From: Panorpa germanica
Lineage: Eukaryota; Arthropoda; Insecta; Mecoptera; Panorpidae
Assembly (NCBI GenBank): GCA_963678705.1
Contig: OY783209.1
Location: 14,446,001-14,510,000 of the forward strand
Reading direction: 5' to 3'
Length of the DNA stretch: 64,000 bases
This document shows, in pieces, positions 54,130 through 64,000 of the stretch. The notes beneath the pieces are model-generated. The model had not been told where the DNA came from, searched no databases, and was given only the letters and a program-made list of their open reading frames with translations. Every line of letters begins with the position of its first letter. Position 1 is the first letter of the stretch. A program made the translations under genes and the position numbers.

Positions 54130-54483
54130 CAGTTAGGAGCTTGGCCTTAATCGCAATTCAATACATGACGCCTGAGAAGCAGCGAAGCTACTCTGCTCTG
54201 AAATTAATTTAAAGCTAGCCATTTGGCGAAGAATTTCTCTCAACTCTATATTTGACGCAACTTGTGAACAAAAAGCAAGCTCCAACAGAAAGATTAGCGG
54301 ACCTAGCGACTGACATCGAACGATTGGTAAATCATGCCGCAGGCAGAGCTCCCAGACATATACTAGGAAGTACAATATTTCGCAAGCGCTGTTCAGGAAC
54401 GAAAATTATGAGAGGTCATATTGGAGAAGCCGAAGAATATGGCGAATATCACTTTTCATATCAACTTTTTTGCGACATTACCC
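54130..54483 (+). pseudogene. Retroelement gag-like fragment
   Basis: A short frame reads NKKQAPTERLADLATDIERL, which resembles the LTR-retrotransposon gag pattern where a long helix precedes the nucleocapsid. It ends at the truncated BEL LTR. Low certainty. Confidence 0.35.
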
Positions 54484-54551
54484 CCCGCTGACAGATCGCA
54501 GATACGCCGTTGCAGCTTATAGATCTCTATAAGGTCCAAACTCCCCAAACA
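54484..54551 (+). repeat. BEL/Pao 5' LTR, truncated
   Basis: The last about 68 bases of the LTR match 60612-60680 (CCGCTGACAGATCGCAGATA). Ends CCCCAAACA. The upstream part is replaced by other sequence. Confidence 0.85.
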
Positions 54552-55303
54552 TTTTGATCCTTCGAGCGAGGATATACATCAGCAAGGTGAACATACCAGC
54601 AAAAAACTCATTTTTGCGCCCAATTTTTATCAAAAACTACGCAGCAGTTGCAGCCATTTTGGATCAACTTCGAACAAAGAACTACTAGAACTGAAATCAC
54701 ATGCCAGTGGTGGTCAAGGTATTCCTGAACATTCTTATAATTTTCACCTATCTTTAATATTATCTCTATTTTGGGTTTTATAAGTTACATTTTATTTTTA
54801 TACGCTTTTACATATATTTCGGTTTAGTTGTTAATGCATTATTTCAAGGTGTTTGGCCATCAATGAATATTTTTAACATTCATTGCGTCATTAATGTGTC
54901 TCACTCGCATAGTTTATTATTGTTTATTTGAGTTTGTTAAAGTTGATAAGCATTTTGCCTCTTATAATTCAGTCATTTAACGTCTTACGACTAGACTATG
55001 ACTGTATAGAGCATCCTATATACCAATTGCATAGCTAAGCGAATAGTCCTATTCCATTATAAACGTTTGAATATACATTCAAACTAAACTAATTGTGTCC
55101 TAGAACACAGAGATCGTATTACGTCTGTTACGTAATAGTCCACAACTCATATTATTTCTAACAATAATATATACATTAAATCATTTTTAAATATACATTT
55201 AAAAAGAGTTCGTAAAAGTTATTTAAAGCTGCATTCATAATGTCGTTAAAAAATTTAAATACAAAAATACATCGAATTTAATTAACATTAAAACAGTGCA
55301 GCC

Positions 55304-56330
55304 ATGTACGATGTGGAAGAAATAAAAATTTGTTATAAACAATGGCAGCCATTAATGTCCTCAATTAATAAAATTCATACGCAAATGCACGAATTAACTG
55401 AAGATCAAGCTGAAATAAATCGCATTGATAGCAAAAATAATGATTTCTATACACAATACACCAATATAGGAAAAATTATCAATAAAATTATTTCAGCTTC
55501 TGAATCACTTGCAATTCAGACAGTAGCTACACCTGATGTAAAACCGTCAGTATTTTCAGATGAGGACATGCACTTGTCAAGCATTAACGTTCCAACTTTA
55601 AATTCTTTTTGGGAAACATAGAACAATGGGATGAATTTAAAGCCACATTTAAAAGCTTGGATCACAATCAAGTTAAATACTCTAACTTAAAAAAACTACA
55701 CATCTTACGTCGTTCGTTGAAGGATGAAGCATTTGATACTATTGCATCGGTGCAATTAAATCCTAACAATTACCAATTATGCTGGGATTTGCTAGTGACT
55801 GCGTACGATAATAAAAGAAAAATGATTTCACATCACCTTAATTCGTTTCAAAAAATTCCTGCTATTACCTCTGAGAGTAGTAACAAATTAAGGCTTTAGA
55901 AAACATTATTCCGGAGGAAAATAGATGGAATCACATAGTGTCAATATTAATTTCTAAAAAACTAGATTCTGAAACAAAAAAGCATTGGCTAGCTTCAGAC
56001 ATTTCCAAAACTGACTATTAGGTAATTGATACTATGCTTTCTTTTATTCTCGAGTGTGCTCACGAGTTAGATGAACACAATTATGATTCTAACGTTACGC
56101 ACAAAGCCAGACCTCATAAATCCCTTTAAATTTCACAACGCAACAAATGCCTGTTTTGTAATAAAGATCACATTCTTAGACATTGTAATAAATTTTTAAA
56201 ACTCCTTATAAGGGCTCGAATTAACGAGATCGGAAAAAGACAGCTGTGCCTAAATTGTTTACGCAAAGGTCACACTATTAACAGCTGCAATTCAAAATAC
56301 AGTTGCAATAGTTGCAACAAGAAATACCAT
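55304..56330 (+). pseudogene. BEL gag region
   Basis: Starts at the ATG at 55304 (coiled-coil-like N-terminus). It breaks at a T run near 55607 and continues in another frame with a DUF1759-type gag domain (NIEQWDEFKATFKSLDH, LHILRRSLKDEA) to 55899. Zinc-knuckle remnants (CLFCNKDH, CLNCLRKGH) lie near 56150-56290. Confidence 0.82.
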
Positions 56331-56333
56331 TCA

Positions 56334-56939
56334 TTGCTACATATTGAAACAGAAGATTCGGATACTTCTATTCCTACAGCTAGCACTTCTAACACTCTTA
56401 CTGCGCATGCCAATCAGGCGAATCAAGTAATGCTTTCGACCGCTATGGTAAACATTCTTGATAAAAACGGTAAGCCAATTATCGCTCGCGCACTCCTTGA
56501 CAACGGTAGTCAAACAAGTTTCATTATCAAACGTTTAATTAGCAAATTAAAAATTCCTACCACTCAATCGAACGTGGTAATTTCGGGAGTCGGTAATTCG
56601 GAAACTAAAATTAAAAAGCAGGTAAAAATCGCTTTACATTCTGCGAATACAAGTTACAAAACCTTTGTAAACTGTCTCATAATAGACAAAATAACTGAAA
56701 ATATTAACAATTTAGCAATACCCTCTAATATAAAATTAGCTGATCCTAGTTTTAATAAACCACAATCGGTGGATTTATTATTGGGTGCCGATGTATTTTG
56801 GAAACTCCTACGTGTTGGCAATTATAAGCTTTTTAATAAACGATTAAATTTGAAACGTACTTTTTTGGGTTGGATAGTTACCAACTATAAAGTTAATACT
56901 AACAACAACAATGCTCATTGTTACCACGCATCTTTATAA
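56334..56939 (+). pseudogene. BEL aspartic protease region
   Basis: Frame with the DUF1758-type protease. The active site is in ARALLDNGSQTSFI, followed by SVDLLLGADVFWKLL and FLGWIV. Open for 201 codons from a TTG, so it is part of the polyprotein, not a free gene. Confidence 0.85.
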
Positions 56940-56945
56940 ACTCAA

Positions 56946-58145
56946 ATGTCCAAGTTTTGGGAAATTGAGTCTGTTAAGGAATGTAGCTCTTTAACAATAG
57001 AGGAACAAGCGTGTCAAGAACATTTCAATAAAACTACCACTCGTGATTCCGATGGTAGATTTGTAGTAACTTTACCACTAAAATTGCCTGCATCAATGCT
57101 AGCAGATTCCAAGACGGCCGCTACTAAACGCTTTCTGTCACTTGAAACAAAGTTTGCTAATAACGAGCAATATAAATCCATGTATTCTGCGTTTATACAT
57201 GAATATATGCAATTGGGTCACATGACTCTTAATCCTAATCAGACCTCGTTTGAACCTTCGTACTTTTTACCACATCACGGTATAATAATATTAAGTAGTA
57301 CCACAAGCAAGTGGAGAGTGGTCTTTGACGGGTCTATGTCCAGTAGCACAAACACGTCGCTTTACTCTTTACAAGCGAAGGGGCCCACCATTCAAAATGA
57401 CTTATTTACTATCTTAACAAAATTTCGTCAATACGAATATGTAGTCGTACCGACAAATACTGGTACACCCATCTCAAAGAAATCTTCAACAGATTCTTTG
57501 GAGAGATAACCCAGACGACAAACTACAAGCTTATCAGTTAAACACTGTAACTTACGGTACATTATCTGCAGCTTAACTTGCAATAAGAAGCCTAACGCAG
57601 CTAGGATACGACAATACAACTGCACATCCAAACGCTGCAAATACAATAATCAATGATTTCTATGTTGATGACATGCTGACTGGGTCAAATAATCTATCAG
57701 AACTTAAACAACGCTGCAATAAAATTATTGAAATTTTAAGCAGTGAAGGATTCAATCTACGTAAATGGATATCCAATGATCCTGCTGTATTAGTCGACTT
57801 GGACAATACAACAAACGACAAACATTTCTATATCGAACACGGAGATATAGAACATTTCAAAGCTTTAGGTGTCAAATGGAACTATTAAACGGACTGTTTC
57901 AAATACAGTATTGATCCACCTGTTAAATTAACTAAACGAAATATTTTATCATTTATTGCTAAAATTTTTGATCCACTTGGATTACTATCGCCTTGTGTCA
58001 TACCTTTCAAATTAATGATACAACAATTATGGCTAGCTAACTTACATTGGGACGACGAAGTTCCAAAACATTTAGCAAATATTTGGACAACTTTAATAAA
58101 ACAGTTGTTAAGCCTAAATAAACGTATCCATACCGCGAAAGTCAT
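56946..58145 (+). pseudogene. BEL reverse transcriptase region
   Basis: 56946-57509 holds the RT N-terminal part (WRVVFDGSMSSSTNTSL). It breaks, then resumes with DFYVDDMLTG near 57657-57690 (catalytic YVDD) and ALGVKWNY, and IFDPLGLLSPCVIPFK near 57965. Several stops. Confidence 0.85.
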
Positions 58146-58164
58146 TAATCAGTAATTTCGAAAC

Positions 58165-58700
58165 CATTGAAATTCATGGCTTTTGTGACGCTTTAGAACG
58201 TGCATACGGTGCTTGCATATATTTTAAAAGCACTAATAATGAAAATATTTCTAAAACAACTTTATTACATTCAAAGTCTAAAGTATCGCCTTTAAAATCG
58301 CTAACAATTCCATGCTTGGAATTATGTGCAGCATTGTTGCTGTCGAGAATGACTAAAAAATTGTTGTCAATAATATCTGTACCGGTAAATCGCATAATTC
58401 TCTGGTCTGATTCAGTTATTGTACTATCATGGCTTAAATGCATACCTAACACATTAAAGACTTTTGTAGCAAATCGTGTTTCCGAAATATATATAATCCA
58501 GCTGATTTAATTTCGCGAGGCATTCTTGCTAGTAATATAATTGATTACAATTTCTGGTGGCAAGGTCCAGACTGGTTATCGCAACCAGAAAGTTCATGGC
58601 CTGAAAGCACTTGTACTGTAAAATGTTTACCTGAAACGAAATCAATTATATTGGCAAATCAATCCATAACCAAATCAAATCCTATACATATGATACATTT
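58165..58700 (+). pseudogene. BEL RNase H region
   Basis: Reads IHGFCDALERAYGACIYFKS, LELCAALLLSRM and LWSDSVIVLSWL, the RNase H pattern of BEL elements, with a break near 58500. Confidence 0.82.
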
Positions 58701-60160
58701 TCAAACCTAAGAACTCTTAATAGAGTCACCGCGTATTGCCTACGTTTTATACACAACTGTAGAAACAAACAAAATAAGGCAAATGGCATTTTAACGGTTA
58801 CAGAATTACAAGATTCAATGCAACTTCTCGTAAAGTTAGCTCAAAAAGAACATTTTGCGTCTGAATTGAAAGCTCTAAAGTGTAACGCACTTATAGCAAA
58901 CAAAAGCACATTGCTTTGTCTCAATCCCTTTCTCGACGAAAACGACATCATTAGAGTAGGTGGCAGACTAAAATACTCAAATTTTGAATTTCACAGACGG
59001 CATCCTATTGTTCTTCACAATAAACACACATTAACAACGCTGATAATGGAGAAGGAACACTTGAGATTATTTCATCCAGGTCCTCAAAATTATTATTCAG
59101 CATAAGGGACCAATATTGGCCCATTAAAGGCATTTCTTTAGCAAAAAACATCGTACATCGCTGTGTGACATGTTTCAGACAAAATTCGCGTTTTTTATCA
59201 CCAAAAATGGGTTCTCTTCCATTTGCAAGAGTTTCTTTGGACTTTCCGTTCAAGGACACCGGCGTCGATTATGCTGGCCCTATTATGGTCAGAAACAAAT
59301 ATGGCCGAGGTAGTAAACTATCAAAATCTTACATTTGCTTATTTATCTGCTTCGCAACAAAGGCTATACATTTAGAATTGGTTACTGAACTTACGACTCA
59401 GTGCTTCTTAGCTGCTCTGAATCGTTTCATATCGCGCAGAGGCAAACCTAATATAATTTATTCTGATAATGGCACAAATTTTGTTGGAGCTAGCCGGGCC
59501 TTAGGTAAATTTTTATCCGATGGAAATAATGCAAAAACAATTGAAACTGTGGCGTCTGACTTAACCATTAGATGGAAGTTCATTTCACCATACTCGCCTA
59601 GTTGGGGAGGTTTGTCCGAGAGTAACATCAAGTCCACAAAAGCACATCTTAAACGTGTTATACAAACTAATCACTTTACTTTCAAAGACACTTACACATT
59701 GCTAACCTAAATAGAGGCAATACTCAACTCTCGGCCTCTTTATCCCGCCTCCAATGATCCTAACGACCTAGTTCCCATCACACCTGAACACCTACTAATA
59801 GGACGGCAGCTTACTAGCATCGCTCCTGCAGAGGACGCTCCAATCAAACTTACCAGAATGCAGCGCTTCACACAACTTCAGGACTGTATTCAAAACTTCT
59901 GCAAACGCTGGTCGAATGGTTATCTTGGACACTGCAATCAACTTTCAAAATGGAAAACTTCTACAGGTGTTGTACCGCAGCCCGGAAGTTTGGTTTTAAT
60001 CAAAGAACCTAATCTACCTCCATCACACTGGATGTTGGGTCGCATAGTGAAAGTGAGTGTCAGTGATGATCTAACGGCTCGTCTAGCCACCATAAAAACA
60101 ATTAAAGTCGAATTAAAACATCTAGCGCGACATCTTGCTCCATTACCAATTGAACATTAA
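58700..60160 (+). pseudogene. BEL integrase region
   Basis: 58818-59105 covers the zinc domain (GGRLKYSNFEFHRRHPIVL). 59165-59710 is the core: TGVDYAGPIM, IYSDNGTNFVGA and GGLSESNIKS supply D, D and E. 59858-60160 is the C-terminal DUF5641-like domain (PQPGSLVLIKEPNLPPSHW, GRIVKV). Three frames are separated by stops near 59103 and 59710. Confidence 0.88.
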
Positions 60161-60203
60161 TTGAAACTTTGATAACATATCCCAATTTCAACGCCCGGGA
60201 GAA

Positions 60204-60680
60204 TGTTCATAAATGCATGCAATATTTATATTTGTATATCAATATCTTGCTATTATTTTTAATTTATGTTAGTTTTAAGATTTCTTTGTCCTAATTCATT
60301 TATATTTTATGCCTATTTGTATTTATATACTCGCTTTGGGCAAACCCTAATATTGCTTATGTAAACATGCTTTGATTTACGATTCATTTCAAATAGGCTC
60401 CGGCACTACGTTTATGTTCCCATTTCGTTCTTATCGATTTAACTCTCAAACGTAACGCACGCATAACCTTTTGGTGCATACATAAAATAATAATTACACA
60501 TATTATTATTTCTAACCTAAACCGCGAGTTACAAAGGTCCTTCATAACAAATTGTGCGCACCCTAAGCTATTGAAAGGAACTGAGCGACATTTGCCGTTC
60601 GAGAACTTAAATACCGCTGACAGATCGCAGATACGCCGTTGCAGCTTATAGATCTCTATAAGGTCCAAATTTCCCAAACA
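60204..60680 (+). repeat. BEL/Pao 3' LTR
   Basis: 477 bp from TGTTCATAAATGC, after the purine stretch CCCGGGAGAA, to TTCCCAAACA. Confidence 0.85.
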
Positions 60681-60736
60681 GTTCTTAATAATAATTATTT
60701 CTTAAACTAATTATATTTATTCTTAAATTATTTCCT

Positions 60737-60740
<4 letters not shown>

Positions 60741-60811
<71 letters not shown>
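60741..60811. repeat. CA/TA microsatellite
   Basis: ACACACA followed by a long (TA)n run. Confidence 0.95.
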
Positions 60812-60812
<1 letters not shown>

Positions 60813-60948
60813 TTACAAAAATATACCTATAGAAAGTTTTGAGATCATGCCCTACTTTAAATCTTCATATGAACTAAGAACTATTAAAATAGATACCGAA
60901 ATTAAATATTTCTATAAAAAAGACAACAGCACTATAATATATCAACGA

Positions 60949-61282
60949 CTAGCTGTCCCGGCCACGCGTTGCTGTGCCTAACGTAGCGCCATCTATTAAA
61001 TATTTACCCAATCTAGTCAACAGATTTCGATTTACTCAACAGAATATTTACTCAATCTAGTCAACAGATGTCGCCATCATCGTGGCCCGATGTCATATGT
61101 CATATACAGATAATTAATAGACAAATAATTAGCAATAAGATAAATAAATTGAGATGTAAGCTATCCTATCTTTCAAGTTGGGTCAAACTGCACACGGTGT
61201 ACAAATTTCATTAAAATCGGTTAAGTAGTTTAGGAGTCCATCGCGGAGGAACAACGTGACACGTAATTTATATATATTAAGA
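60949..61282 (-). mobile_element. Short Helitron A4
   Basis: CTAG end at 60949, TC end at 61282, A and T flanks. Shares the internal duplication with A3 (51704-52036), so A3 and A4 are sister copies. Confidence 0.72.
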
Positions 61283-61285
61283 TAT

Positions 61286-61960
61286 ATGAATTTTATATGC
61301 ACTGAAAACGTAAAATGGGACATATGGTATACAGATGGTTCAGTAAATAGTAAATTTAAAAAAGGAGGTGCGGGCTTATACAACTCTACCACAAACAAGC
61401 AATTTAAGTTTAAGTTAAATAATGTATCAAGTTCATTCAATGCTGAACTTATTGCTATATTGAAAACAATAAGCAAAAGTTAGCAAAAGAAGCATGTACT
61501 GACGGTAAATTAATTGATATAAAATCTTCCTTAAATGAAATGAAAATTATCATCAAGGAAAAGGCCTATATTTTCACAGGCAAAACATTTTACCTTTTCA
61601 ACAATAAAATTAAAGATAACATGTGGATCAATAAAAATTTATCTAGAAAATTCATTTCTACAATATGTCGACTAAGATCAGGTTATTGTAAAGTACCATC
61701 ACACCTAGCAAAAATAAAAATAATACAATCTTCTAATTGCATCTGTGGAGAGGAAGGTAATATAGACCACATGATACTAGGATGCAAATTCAAAAAGCAG
61801 GCGGTCGACCACTTATGGAATAATTTATGCAAGCATACCATGATGCCAGTAAACGTGTTAAGTCTAATATCCGATATAAATAGTGTTACTGCAAAATATG
61901 TGATTGAATTTATATTTAACAATGGAATTGATATATAATATACATGGAAAATCTTCAAAG
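61286..61960 (+). pseudogene. LINE 3' end: RNase H and Cys/His tail
   Basis: A partial RNase H domain (WDIWYTDGSVNSKFKKGGAG, NAELIAIL) is followed after a break by a C-terminal segment with ICGEEGNIDHMILGCKF, the terminal Cys/His motif of Jockey/I-type LINE reverse transcriptases. It is 5' truncated at the Helitron. No clear poly(A) tail. Confidence 0.7.
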
Positions 61961-62104
61961 AACAAGAGTAATAAATATAGTAGATATATATGTATATTTA
62001 TAAATAATTTTTATGTATTATAAAATGTAATATTTGTTTATATTTTAAAAAGCAAGAAGGCTGAATAAGCCAAAGCTTAATAATTAAAAAAACATATATG
62101 TATA

Positions 62105-62900
62105 TATATGATATGGAGGTTGCGAATGAGACGGTGGATGGTTTGAACTATTGGGTGGTTAGTGTAAAGAGTCTCTATAGCCAATGGGGCACTCACTGAG
62201 TCGGATAAAATTAGTAAATTCCTTTTGTTGTTTGTTGATGTGATTTTTTGTGAACTTTCCTTTATAGCATATAATTCAGACGTAAAAACACTCTTGCTTT
62301 CGTCTAGTTTGATTTTTCCAATTGTATCTTCAATTATTTAGGCGCAAGCCGTCTCATCCTGTATTTTGGTTCCATCTGTATAAATTTTAATGGAATCTTG
62401 GTAATCTCCAAAATACTATTTAGTGCCGACTTGTAAATGGTTGAATTAGTATTACTTTTAGTCATTCTTGCCAGTGTTAAGTTTATAGATGGCAATCTTA
62501 TGGTCCATGGTGCGATGCTATTGAAGATTATTGAAATTGTTATTATGTCAGATAAAAAATGTTTGTCCTTGAAATATTTTAATCTGATTAGAAGCGGTTT
62601 TTTCAGTTTTGAGTTTCTATGATATAGTGAGACATATTGTGGAGCTATTGTAATTCTGAAATTTATGTTAGTAGGAAAAGATAGTTGGTCTTGTCTGAGT
62701 AAAGGTGGTTCCCCACTTATGGCATATAGGCTCTTTACAGGAGACGTTCTAAATGCGCCAGCGGCTAGCTTTAAACAATGAGTTTGAGAATGTTTTTATT
62801 TGCAGTTTGATATATAATTCCACCGTAATCTATTTTAGAGCGGATCAAAGTTTGAAAAATATGCATGAGTGTTTTTTGGTCACTTCCCTAATTATTGTAT
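62105..62900 (-). pseudogene. Second LINE relic, RNase H part, reversed
   Basis: Minus-strand frames read SLYAISGEPPLLRQDQLSF, then IKIYTDGTKIQDETACA and SVFTSELYAIKE, typical of the RT C-terminus and RNase H of I/Jockey-type LINEs. Stops occur between pieces. It faces the LINE tail at 61286-61960. Confidence 0.65.
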
Positions 62901-62914
62901 GATATATCATCATA

Positions 62915-62947
62915 TATTATAATGTCCCAGGTGTATATTTATAAAAT
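62915..62947 (+). repeat. Helitron-like start motif
   Basis: ATATTATAATGTCCCAGGTG resembles the recurrent ATTATAATGTTCCAACTG start of the Helitron-like elements B and C. It lies directly before the satellite. Confidence 0.5.
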
Positions 62948-64000
62948 AAGAAGAATATAAGAATATAAGAATAGAATATAAGAATATAAGAATATAAGAA
63001 TATAAGAATATAAGAATATAAGAATATAAGAATATAAGAATATAAGAATATAAGAATATAAGAATATAAGAATATAAGAATATAAGAATATAAGAATATA
63101 AGAATATAAGAATATAAGAATATAAGAATATAAGAATATAAGAATATAAGAATATAAGAATATAAGAATATAAGAATATAAGAATATAAGAATATAAGAA
63201 TATAAGAATATAAGAATATAAGAATATAAGAATATAAGAATATAAGAATATAAGAATATAAGAATATAAGAATATAAGAATATAAGAATATAAGAATATA
63301 AGAATATAAGAATATAAGAATATAAGAATATAAGAATATAAGAATATAAGAATATAAGAATATAAGAATATAAGAATATAAGAATATAAGAATATAAGAA
63401 TATAAGAATATAAGAATATAAGAATATAAGAATATAAGAATATAAGAATATAAGAATATAAGAATATAAGAATATAAGAATATAAGAATATAAGAATATA
63501 AGAATATAAGAATATAAGAATATAAGAATATAAGAATATAAGAATATAAGAATATAAGAATATAAGAATATAAGAATATAAGAATATAAGAATATAAGAA
63601 TATAAGAATATAAGAATATAAGAATATAAGAATATAAGAATATAAGAATATAAGAATATAAGAATATAAGAATATAAGAATATAAGAATATAAGAATATA
63701 AGAATATAAGAATATAAGAATATAAGAATATAAGAATATAAGAATATAAGAATATAAGAATATAAGAATATAAGAATATAAGAATATAAGAATATAAGAA
63801 TATAAGAATATAAGAATATAAGAATATAAGAATATAAGAATATAAGAATATAAGAATATAAGAATATAAGAATATAAGAATATAAGAATATAAGAATATA
63901 AGAATATAAGAATATAAGAATATAAGAATATAAGAATATAAGAATATAAGAATATAAGAATATAAGAATATAAGAATATAAGAATATAAGAATATAAGAA
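62948..64000. repeat. AGAATATA satellite array, open at window end
   Basis: After about 50 irregular bases, the 8-bp unit AGAATATA repeats about 125 times without a visible change up to the last base of the window. Confidence 0.97.

Larger units (their letters stand above)
54484..60680 (+). mobile_element. BEL/Pao retrotransposon, decayed
   Basis: About 6.2 kb with gag, aspartic protease, RT, RNase H, integrase and a full 3' LTR. The segment after the 5' LTR (TCCTTCGAGCGAGGATA) resembles the BEL leader. Many frame breaks. Confidence 0.9.

Noticed and set aside
62948-64000. Regular repeats considered as a CRISPR array
   Set aside because: The unit is 8 bp with no spacers. It is a satellite in a eukaryotic setting.

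Overview
The window is a mobile-element-dense stretch of an animal nuclear genome. The mix of families (Copia with an initiator-tRNA-Met primer site, BEL/Pao, Gypsy, R1-like and other LINEs, a rosa-type mariner, P/THAP9, hAT, Helitrons and a Maverick/Polinton) points to an arthropod, most likely an insect. No host gene could be recognised. Almost every stretch longer than 300 bases is a transposon, a transposon relic or simple repeat.

The centrepiece is a complete Maverick/Polinton (adintovirus-like) element at 12260-25926. It is 13.7 kb long, with identical 321-bp terminal inverted repeats (TIRs) and a TATATA target duplication. Its rightward genes are protein-primed DNA polymerase B (with SAP and endonuclease-VII-like modules), a small OB-fold-like protein, a two-helix membrane protein, a zinc ribbon plus DDE integrase split by an 11-A run, a penton-like capsid protein, an A32-like packaging ATPase, a fusion of a DUF8207-like domain with a parvovirus-type phospholipase A2, a pX/pVI-like core protein, an adenain-like protease, the major capsid protein and a hemopexin-like accessory gene. 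One zinc-binding gene runs leftward from the right TIR. Each TIR carries a TATA box and an initiator, and ends at the start codon of the first gene. Nearly all genes start within a T-tract plus TAATAAATG motif. A GC-rich palindromic mini-repeat is scattered through genes and gaps of the element, often read as coding sequence in different frames.

Flanks. Positions 1-10796 and 32171-42989 are two nearly identical copies of one block. Each contains a broken Copia element, a P/THAP9-type DNA transposon relic, an LTR fragment, a hAT relic and Helitrons. The left copy is cut by the window start and ends abruptly in a Gypsy relic (10.8-12.2 kb), beside which the Maverick sits. A second Gypsy relic (26.2-29.6 kb, split by a Helitron), a solo LTR carrying a PIF/Harbinger-like MITE (30.1-31.5 kb) and a tRNA-like SINE head fill the space to the right copy.

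From 43 kb on there are Helitron-like bodies and an apparently intact DD41D mariner (44180-45482). Then come a Tc1/mariner relic, a second LTR copy, an R1-like LINE relic, a decayed BEL/Pao element (54.5-60.7 kb) and two further LINE tails. The window ends in more than 1 kb of a perfect 8-bp satellite (AGAATATA).

The Maverick genes together make a self-synthesising, virion-forming transposon: replication (polymerase, OB-fold), integration (integrase), and capsid building, packaging, maturation and entry (capsid proteins, ATPase, protease, PLA2). Three genes show problems: the integrase frameshift, and protease and hemopexin genes without an ATG at the expected place. Activity is therefore uncertain despite the identical TIRs.
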